DNA from: Pseudodesulfovibrio profundus
Lineage (GTDB): Bacteria; Desulfobacterota; Desulfovibrionia; Desulfovibrionales; Desulfovibrionaceae
Length of the DNA: 64,000 nt
NCBI RefSeq assembly: GCF_900217235.1
Contig: NZ_LT907975.1
Location: 434,001 to 498,000, forward strand
Reading direction: 5' to 3'
Made by a program: the position numbers and the translations under genes
Notes under the pieces: generated by a model
Databases searched by the model: none
The model's input: the letters and a program-made list of their open reading frames with translations, nothing else
Told to the model about the DNA's origin: nothing
In this document: piece after piece, positions 52,737 to 59,781 of the stretch
Position numbering within the stretch: position 1 is the stretch's first letter
How the letters are laid out: every line of letters starts with the position of its first letter

Positions 52737-54245
52737 GTGGAAAGTACCGCCCATCAGGACGAACAACCCGAAAGCCTGGACACCACCGGCTTTGTCATCG
52801 CGCCGCTGGCCGCAGCGGCAGCGCTCGACTCGGCCGCCTTCGCCAAGGTGAACGCCGCCGAAGCGATTCCTGCCACCTGGGAAGAACGCGCCCGCAAGGC
52901 CTGGGAATACTACGTCGAGGAGCCGCTGGTGAAGAACTGCGTCAACTCCTGGCGCACCTTTGCCGTGGGCGACGAGATCAAGATCACCAGCGATGACGAG
53001 AACCTCAAGGAGCAGGCTCTGGAGGCCGCCTGGCGGTTGAACATCACGCAATTCATCAAGGACATGGTTCTTCAGCTCCTGGTGAAAGGTGATGCCATCG
53101 GCTTCAAACGCTTCACCAAGTCCGGCCAGGACATCGAGGAACTGGTCTGCGTCAACCCGGTTTCGGTCAAGGTTAAATACGCCCAGGGCGAACTGATCGA
53201 GGCCCGGCAATTTCCCGAGGACACCCCCGGCGGCGGGGAATCCATTCCGCTGCCCGTCGAACAGGTGGTCCACCTCAAATGGGATGCTCCAGCCTTCTCG
53301 CCCCGGGGCAACTCCCTCGTGCTTCCCGCCTTTCAAGCCATCGAACTGCTGCGCGACTACCGCCGGGCCGAACAGGCCATCGCCAAGCGCTGGGCCACGC
53401 CGTTCCGCCTGCTCAAGGTGGGCGGCGCGTTCGGCCAGAAGATGGTGATGCCGGACCAGCGGATGCTCGAACAGGTCCGCGACATGGTCAACAAGATGGA
53501 CATGAAAAGCGGCCTGGTGGTCCCGTTCTACGTCAATGTCGAAACCCACGGCACCGATGGTCAGGTCCTCAACGTCGAGGACAAGGTCAAGGAGGTGAAG
53601 GAAGACATCGTGGTGGCCCTGGGTCTGTCACGCTCGCTGGTGACCGGCGACGGCCCGAATTTCGCCACCGCCTCGGTGAGCATGCAGAAGATGATGGTCA
53701 TGATCCGCGAGATCAAACAGGCCGCACGCAAGCTCCTCGACTGGGTGTTCGACGACTGGATGGAGCTGAACGGCCATGGCGACAAGAGCATCCAGTTCAT
53801 CTTCAACGACCTCGACCCCAGCGATGCGGTCGATTTCAAGAAGCTCCTCATCGAACTCTACGACCGCAAGCTCATCAGCCGCTCCAGCCTTCAGCTCAAG
53901 ATGGACCTGGACCCGGACATCGAGGCCGCCAACCGCGAGACCGAACGTAAGCAGATCGACCTGATGGACGAGAAGCAGGTGAAGCCGGTGGTGGATATGG
54001 TCGTCTCCGGCATCCTCAGCGTACCTCGCGCCCGCAAGATGCTCGGGATTCCGGCCGAGGACGATGAACCCACGGCGGAGGCGGCATTGGTCTGGTCAGG
54101 CGACCTGGAGTCCACCGGCATTGCTGCCGTGTGCGACGAGTGCAGCCACTTCATTGCTGACACCAACCACTGCCGGGTTCACAACAGCGAGCGCACCTTC
54201 GACGCCCCGGCCTGTCGTTTCATCGACCGCCGGGAGCCCCGTTGA
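52737..54245 (+). CDS. Phage portal protein
   Basis: 502 residues from GTG 52737, chosen because GAGAGGA precedes it; a further ATG at 52698 is possible. The protein has the portal pattern: VEEPLVKNCVNSWRTFAVG, FIKDMVLQLLVKGDAIGFKRF, VVHLKWDAPAFSPRGNSLVLPAFQAIELL, VALGLSRSLVTGDGPNFATASVSM. Twelve copies form the DNA entry ring. The last 40 residues add a Cys/His cluster (CDECSHFIADTNHCRVH, then Cys), not usual for portals. Overlaps the head gene (TGATG). Confidence 0.88.
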   Translation: MESTAHQDEQPESLDTTGFVIAPLAAAAALDSAAFAKVNAAEAIPATWEERARKAWEYYVEEPLVKNCVNSWRTFAVGDEIKITSDDENLKEQALEAAWRLNITQFIKDMVLQLLVKGDAIGFKRFTKSGQDIEELVCVNPVSVKVKYAQGELIEARQFPEDTPGGGESIPLPVEQVVHLKWDAPAFSPRGNSLVLPAFQAIELLRDYRRAEQAIAKRWATPFRLLKVGGAFGQKMVMPDQRMLEQVRDMVNKMDMKSGLVVPFYVNVETHGTDGQVLNVEDKVKEVKEDIVVALGLSRSLVTGDGPNFATASVSMQKMMVMIREIKQAARKLLDWVFDDWMELNGHGDKSIQFIFNDLDPSDAVDFKKLLIELYDRKLISRSSLQLKMDLDPDIEAANRETERKQIDLMDEKQVKPVVDMVVSGILSVPRARKMLGIPAEDDEPTAEAALVWSGDLESTGIAAVCDECSHFIADTNHCRVHNSERTFDAPACRFIDRREPR

Positions 54246-57200
54246 TGCCGTCGGACCTTAAGCAGCGCATCCAGGCGGCCACCCTGAAAAGCCTGACGGC
54301 CCGCAACCGCTACAACGACCAGGTCACGGCCCAACTCACCCAGGCCCTGAAACAGGCCGAAGACGAGGTCGCCCGCGCCATCCTCCAGTACCGCTCCCTC
54401 GGCTCCCTGCCGGACAACAAGCTCGCCGCCCTCAAGGGGCTGGAAAAGCTCCAGCTCGAACTCGACGACACCATGAAGCGGCTCAAGCGGGAGCAGACCC
54501 TGGTCTTTCGCAAGACGACCAAGGACTCCTTCAAGCTCGGTATCCAGCAGGGAATCGGAGAACTCGCCGACGCGGCGCTGCCGTTCTACGCCGACCTCAA
54601 ACCCGAAGGCATCGACAAGCTGGCCACCAAGGTGTTCACCATCGTCGACACCAATGCGCTCGACTTCATGGCGCAGTACAACCTTACCCTTGCCGGTGAC
54701 GTCCACCGCGAGCTCGCAGACGGCATCAAGCGCACCATCCTGAACGGCGTCGCCACGGGCAAGGGGGCCGACGACATTGTCCGGGACATGGGCAAGGTGA
54801 TCGTCGACAAGGACTCCTTTCGTCAGGCCGGAAGCCGGGTGTTCAGCAAGGCGCAGTACCGCATGGAGATGATCGCCCGCACCGAGGTCCTCCGCGCCCA
54901 CAACATGGGCAGGCTCAAGTTCCACGAGCGGGTCGGCATCCAGAAGCTGGAATGGCTGGCTATGGAGGACGAGCGCATGTGCCCGGTCTGCGGCGGCCTG
55001 GACGGCAAGACCTTTCCCATCGACAAGTTCCCCCAGCAACCCGCGCATCCGCACTGCCGCTGCACCAACATCGTGGCCTGGCCGATGACCGTCTGCGGCA
55101 GCGAGATGGCCGCCAAGGCAGCCGCTCAGTCATCGCAGGGAGACGCCTGCATTCTCCCGCCCCACGTGCTGGAAGGCATGGCCGACGCCCAGGCCAAGGA
55201 GAACGCCAAGCTCAAGAGCGCCTTTGAAAACGGCGACATCGCCGACCTCGGTTCGCTGACGGTCAAACAGCTTCAGACCCTGGCGAAACAAAACGGTGTG
55301 GCCATCGCCCGGACCAAGGCCGATTTCATCAAGCTGCTCGACCTGGCCGAACCCGGGATCGATCACGGCGACCTGGCCGGAGCGGCGCTCAGCGCCAAGA
55401 TCAAGGAACACAAGATCGGCCTGCTGCGGACCAAGGAAGAACTGGTCGAGTTGCTCGGACTGAAGCAGGCGGAACTCAAACAGGCCAAGCTGCTCGCCGC
55501 CCAGATGGCGAAGATCCCTCCCGCCGAGGGGCTGGAGGGCATGACCGCTCAGCAACTCAAGGAGATGGCAAAGGAGAACGGCATCTCCCTCAACATGACC
55601 AAACAGGAGACCATCGAGCTGCTGGACAAGCTGGAGCCCGGCGTGGACCACAGCGGCCTGATGGGCAAGGAACTCGCGGCGGCCAAACAGAAGCACGGCA
55701 TCGGCATCCTCAAGAACAAGCAGCAGCTCGTTGAGGCGCTGCAGAAGAAGGCCGGTGCCGACATGGCCGAGTCGGTCAAGAAAAAGGCAGTCGACGAGGC
55801 CAAACAAAAGCTGATCCTGAAACAGAAAACGGCCCTCGAAGACGCCGCCAAGGCCGTGGTCGTTCCCGACACGCCGACCGGCTACAAGGATTTCCTCGAC
55901 GCGATTGCCAAGGCGGAACAGGCGGTTTCCGGCGGCACCGATCTACCCCAGGATCTGCTGGCGGCCCACAGCAAGGAAATCGCCCTCAAGAAACAGCTCT
56001 TCCAGGACCAGGTCGGCAAGCTGAAATCGACAGAGCTCAAGACACTCGCCAAGGAGACCAAGGTTCAGTATTGGCAGTGGGCCAACAAAGACGAGCTGAC
56101 CACGCTCTTCACCGAGACCGACCCCGCGAAAATCAAGGCGGTTCAGGCCAGCATCGACACCAAGCACGCAGCCTGGGCCGAAAAACATGGCGGCAAGAAG
56201 AAAACCGCACCGGCCAAGCCCGCCACGCCGAAACCAGCTCCACAACCGAGTCCGATCAAGCCACCCGAGGCCAAGATCGGCAAGAAAGGCGCGGAGTTCG
56301 CCAATGTCGATACCGCATGGCAGCAGAAAGGTCTGCCGTCAAAATTCAAGAAAACCGGCAAGGCCGCTGTCGGCGGCGCACACGAAAAGGAGTTCTGGAC
56401 CGATGAGAACGGCGACAAATGGCTGTTCAAGCCCATTGGCCGCAAGGACGATGAGTTCATCGCCTTCGGAGAGGAAGCCGCCTACAAAATCGGCCGCCTG
56501 ATCGACCCCCATTCCATCGAGGTGCGCACCATCCAATTGAACGGACGCACCGGTTCCATCCAGAAATGGCGCACCGATCTGCGGGACGACTTCGATTTTC
56601 GCAACATCCTGCCCCAGGATCTGACCACCATCGAACTGGAGCAGATCCAGCGCGAGCATGTGGTCGACTGGCTGATCGCCAATCACGACGGACATTCCAA
56701 GCAGTTCATCCGCGCCCGGGACGGTCGCGTCTACGGCATCGACAAAGGCCAGGCATTCAAGTTTCTGGGCCAGGACAAGCTCTCGCTCGACTATCACCCC
56801 AACGGCGTCTGCGGCGAGGAAGAGCCGTTTTACAACAAGGTCTTCCGGGCGGCCAAGGAAGGGAAGGTACGGGTCGATCCGAACGCGACCTTTCGCTACA
56901 TCCAGGAAGTCGAAAAGATCGCCGACGAGGATTACCTCGATCTGCTGCGGCCCTACGCCGAGGGACGGTTTTCCAAGGACCCGGCCGGGCTGCGGCATTT
57001 CTACGATCTGGCCCTGGAGCGGAAACACAATCTCCGGCGGGACTTCGAGGGCTATTACGCCGATGTGCTGGGGGATCGGGGCTTCCGTTTCGACGAGCTG
57101 AGCGCCGCCACCGGCAAGAAAAAGCTGCTCTCCTCCGCCGAGGAAGCCCTGGTCGAGGAGGCCCGCAAACTCGGCTGGCAGGGCAAGACGCTGCCCTTCG

Positions 57201-58819
57201 ACAGTGGCGATGTGGAGGACCAGAACGCGCTGATCTTCACCGAGAGCTTCAAGGGGAAGAAGCGCACCGTGGTCAAGATGAAGATCCGGCCGGACACGGA
57301 CCGCCGCATCGACGAGGTGCTACGCAGGTATGTGCAGACGGCGGCCGGGGAAAAGGGACAACCACTGGTCGAAGACAGCTTCTTTCCGACGATTCTGGAC
57401 GCCGTCAAAAACGTCAATTTCCACGTGGGCGACGGCAAGTACAACCGGACCAAGATCGACAAGGCCCTGCGCCTGCGCAAGAAACTGGAGACCCTGCAAA
57501 AGAGCGCCGACCCCAAGGTCAAGGAGATGGCGGACCACTATCTGAAATGGGTCAAGGAGATCGAAGAATCCGTCGACTGGGATCGGGCCACCAACGGCGT
57601 TTTCGAGCAGTATCTACCCAAGCTCGACGCGCAGAAACCCAAGGAGAAACCGCCGTTCAAGGTGGAACGCGGCAAGGTGACCCACACCAAGCGCAGGATC
57701 GGTTCCGGCACCATTACCGTCGAGGCCGACGACATCGACAACCGGACGCTGTTCAATCACAACTCCCGCATGCAGGACGGACACCAGTACACCGTCACCT
57801 TCGAGGACGGCACCCGGGTCCGCTATCGCCCCTGGTCGGACACCAACCTCTATGCCCAGCGCGGCGAGCTGGAAATGATCCTGGATGGCGACGCCACCCC
57901 CGGACGGGTCGAGGCGATGCTGGAAAAGCTCGAACAGCTTGGGATCGATACCCGGGTGGCCACGGCGGAAAACGCGGAGCAGATGTACCTCGAAAAGCTC
58001 GCCTACATCCGCAAGACCGACAAGAGCGCCGACTACAAACGACTGCAGAAATCCCTCGACGACCGCAACGCCAGCACCACCGAGCGGGTCCAGGCCCTGC
58101 GCGGCTATTGGCAAAAGGAACTGGGCGTCCAGGACATCACCCAGCTTTCCGGATACAACCCGCTGGGCGAATATCAGGCGGGCTTTCTGGACCGCGACGC
58201 CAAGGGCGGATACCGGCACCAGTTCCGGTTCGATATCACCGAGGATGACCTGGAAAAACAGATGAAGGGCTATTCGCTGGTCCACGATCTGACCAACGGC
58301 GAGAGCATGTCCGGCTTCATCGACTTGATCATGGAGAACAACGGAGCCATGGTCAGCACGGTCGAGAAGATGCGCATGGGCGTGGCTCCGGGCGGAATGT
58401 CCCCGGTGGCCGACATGCAGACCGGCGGCGCGAGCTATTTCTTCACCCGAATCAAGAAGCAACCAGCGAGTGATGCCTCACCGGCCCTCTACTTCAAGAA
58501 ACAGATGCTGCGGCGCATGGACGCCATCAGCTACGACCACGACGCCTACGGCAAAGTGATCGACGACTACGTGCAGCGCAACCGGGGGGCCAGCATCGGC
58601 GACTGGAAGCGGTTCTCGCAGCGCCATGGCAACGAGACCATCTTCAAATACTCGGTGACGCTGCTGGATAACATCGAGTTCATCGTGGCCAGAAACGACA
58701 ACGAACGCCGGGAGATCATCCAGAGTTTCACCCGGCGTGGCATCAAGAAACTGCCCGACGGGCGCAAGGTGGAGGACATCGTCCATACCTCGCAAAGCTG
58801 GAGCAAACGCAAACAATGA
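54245..58819 (+). CDS. Giant multidomain phage head protein: SPP1 gp7/Mu F-type head domain, repeats, kinase-like domain
   Basis: 1,524 residues from ATG 54245, against 250-450 for usual members. Residues 1-300: minor head (Mu F/SPP1 gp7-like) domain with EVLRAHNMGRLKFHE, then CPVCGGLDGKTFPID and HPHCRC. About 335-505: two 70-residue repeats (L..MT..QL..AKENGI). About 680-870: HipA/PI-kinase-like domain: Lys in KWLFKP, acidic GEEAAYKIG, loop NHDGHSKQF and IDKGQAF. C-terminal part has TGGASYFFTRI and VTLLDNIEFIVARND, of uncertain type, perhaps a transferase. The protein probably rides in the head and may be ejected with DNA. Confidence 0.82.
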   Translation: MPSDLKQRIQAATLKSLTARNRYNDQVTAQLTQALKQAEDEVARAILQYRSLGSLPDNKLAALKGLEKLQLELDDTMKRLKREQTLVFRKTTKDSFKLGIQQGIGELADAALPFYADLKPEGIDKLATKVFTIVDTNALDFMAQYNLTLAGDVHRELADGIKRTILNGVATGKGADDIVRDMGKVIVDKDSFRQAGSRVFSKAQYRMEMIARTEVLRAHNMGRLKFHERVGIQKLEWLAMEDERMCPVCGGLDGKTFPIDKFPQQPAHPHCRCTNIVAWPMTVCGSEMAAKAAAQSSQGDACILPPHVLEGMADAQAKENAKLKSAFENGDIADLGSLTVKQLQTLAKQNGVAIARTKADFIKLLDLAEPGIDHGDLAGAALSAKIKEHKIGLLRTKEELVELLGLKQAELKQAKLLAAQMAKIPPAEGLEGMTAQQLKEMAKENGISLNMTKQETIELLDKLEPGVDHSGLMGKELAAAKQKHGIGILKNKQQLVEALQKKAGADMAESVKKKAVDEAKQKLILKQKTALEDAAKAVVVPDTPTGYKDFLDAIAKAEQAVSGGTDLPQDLLAAHSKEIALKKQLFQDQVGKLKSTELKTLAKETKVQYWQWANKDELTTLFTETDPAKIKAVQASIDTKHAAWAEKHGGKKKTAPAKPATPKPAPQPSPIKPPEAKIGKKGAEFANVDTAWQQKGLPSKFKKTGKAAVGGAHEKEFWTDENGDKWLFKPIGRKDDEFIAFGEEAAYKIGRLIDPHSIEVRTIQLNGRTGSIQKWRTDLRDDFDFRNILPQDLTTIELEQIQREHVVDWLIANHDGHSKQFIRARDGRVYGIDKGQAFKFLGQDKLSLDYHPNGVCGEEEPFYNKVFRAAKEGKVRVDPNATFRYIQEVEKIADEDYLDLLRPYAEGRFSKDPAGLRHFYDLALERKHNLRRDFEGYYADVLGDRGFRFDELSAATGKKKLLSSAEEALVEEARKLGWQGKTLPFDSGDVEDQNALIFTESFKGKKRTVVKMKIRPDTDRRIDEVLRRYVQTAAGEKGQPLVEDSFFPTILDAVKNVNFHVGDGKYNRTKIDKALRLRKKLETLQKSADPKVKEMADHYLKWVKEIEESVDWDRATNGVFEQYLPKLDAQKPKEKPPFKVERGKVTHTKRRIGSGTITVEADDIDNRTLFNHNSRMQDGHQYTVTFEDGTRVRYRPWSDTNLYAQRGELEMILDGDATPGRVEAMLEKLEQLGIDTRVATAENAEQMYLEKLAYIRKTDKSADYKRLQKSLDDRNASTTERVQALRGYWQKELGVQDITQLSGYNPLGEYQAGFLDRDAKGGYRHQFRFDITEDDLEKQMKGYSLVHDLTNGESMSGFIDLIMENNGAMVSTVEKMRMGVAPGGMSPVADMQTGGASYFFTRIKKQPASDASPALYFKKQMLRRMDAISYDHDAYGKVIDDYVQRNRGASIGDWKRFSQRHGNETIFKYSVTLLDNIEFIVARNDNERREIIQSFTRRGIKKLPDGRKVEDIVHTSQSWSKRKQ

Positions 58820-59328
58820 CCATGAAGGACTTTATCGAGCAGGAAAAACGGCGGCTGCAGGAATCGCTGCACTGGTTCAACAGCCGGGGCAGCCGCATGA
58901 GGGTCAGAGAATCCGGGGATCTCTTTCTGGATATCCTGGTGGACAGCTTCACCGTCACCCGGATCGCACCCCATTTCGACGCTGCTGGCAACCATCTGCG
59001 CACCGATTTCTGGCTGTTGTGGAAGGCGCTCGGTTACGACGAGGGCTTCCAGCACGCCCACACCATCAAGGTGGTGGATGTCCGGGCCGAAGACACCCTG
59101 ACAGCCGAACATGACGGTAAGGAGGCCGAAGGGTGGCTGATTGTCGATCTGACCGACGACCTGGGCCGCACTCACCATGTCGAAATGATCGAGCCGGTCT
59201 CGGAGCCCGAGCTCGCGGCGGACTGGCAACGCTGGATCGCCTACCGACAAAAAAACGCCGAAAGATTCCACCGGATCGACGCTCAGCTTCTGGTCGAACA
59301 TCTCCGGATCGCGGAGGACTGGTCATGA
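58816..59328 (+). CDS. Phage hypothetical protein, 170 residues
   Basis: ATG 58816 overlaps the stop of the giant head gene. Soluble, acidic; visible segments are LHWFNSRGSRMRVRESGDLFLDILVDSFTVTRIAPHFDAAGN and HHVEMIEPVSEPELAADWQRWIAYRQ. No motif recognised. It is coupled to the next gene (ATGA). The placement suggests a partner or immunity-like protein for the head protein, without proof. Confidence 0.7.
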   Translation: MTMKDFIEQEKRRLQESLHWFNSRGSRMRVRESGDLFLDILVDSFTVTRIAPHFDAAGNHLRTDFWLLWKALGYDEGFQHAHTIKVVDVRAEDTLTAEHDGKEAEGWLIVDLTDDLGRTHHVEMIEPVSEPELAADWQRWIAYRQKNAERFHRIDAQLLVEHLRIAEDWS

Positions 59329-59678
59329 AACTGCGCTATATGATCGACTCGATACTCGCCGACCGGCATGCCACCGTCCCGGAATACGTGCCCGTGGGCG
59401 TCTGGGTTCAGGGACCGGGTCCCGGTCTGGATGTGGAGATGTACTACCTCGACCGGGGACCGAACGGGCTTGCCGACCGCAAGGATGAGGCTGCCTGGGT
59501 GGTCAACCGTCTGGTCGAGGCCGGGGCCACCTCGCTTCCGGCGGATTTTCTCGAATACCACCGGCTGTCCCGCTCTCCCTACGACGGGGCCTTTTCCGAG
59601 ATCACCGAGACCGACGAATACCCCTCCATCGACGCCTGCGGTAAGGCCGTTCTGGCCCGGCTGAACCCTGCCCGCTGA
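59325..59678 (+). CDS. Phage hypothetical protein, 117 residues
   Basis: ATG 59325 overlaps the previous stop (ATGA); a longer open frame from 59133 is not supported. Contains VPVGVWVQGPGPGLDVEMYYLDRGPNGLADRKDEAAWVVNRLVEAGA. Unknown family. Ends 16 bp before motif copy e. Confidence 0.65.
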   Translation: MKLRYMIDSILADRHATVPEYVPVGVWVQGPGPGLDVEMYYLDRGPNGLADRKDEAAWVVNRLVEAGATSLPADFLEYHRLSRSPYDGAFSEITETDEYPSIDACGKAVLARLNPAR

Positions 59679-59693
59679 AATTCACCGTCACCA

Positions 59694-59725
59694 TCCGACA
59701 CATCGCCGACGCTTCCGGTAAGTAA
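59694..59725 (+). promoter_or_regulatory. Phage motif copy e: TCCGAC-N14-TCCGGTAAGTAA
   Basis: As promoter: CCGACA-N18-TAAGTA, 57 bp before the methyltransferase-protease gene. A GCTC.CCGC/GCGG.GAGC hairpin follows. Confidence 0.75.
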
Positions 59726-59781
59726 CCGCTGAACGCTCCCCGCAGGTCGCGGAGAGCACAGCAAACTGACCGGAGACGTTG

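Noticed and set aside
36651-59725. The GGTAAGTAA block as the end of a shared C-terminal peptide (SGK-stop)
   Set aside because: The frame is that of a real upstream gene only at 47672; the other copies are intergenic and one is on the opposite strand in front of an opposite-strand operon, which favours a DNA or RNA signal.
36671-59725. Intron-like 5' splice signal suggested by GGTAAGT
   Set aside because: No intron structure, no matching 3' end, bacterial context and uninterrupted genes on both sides.
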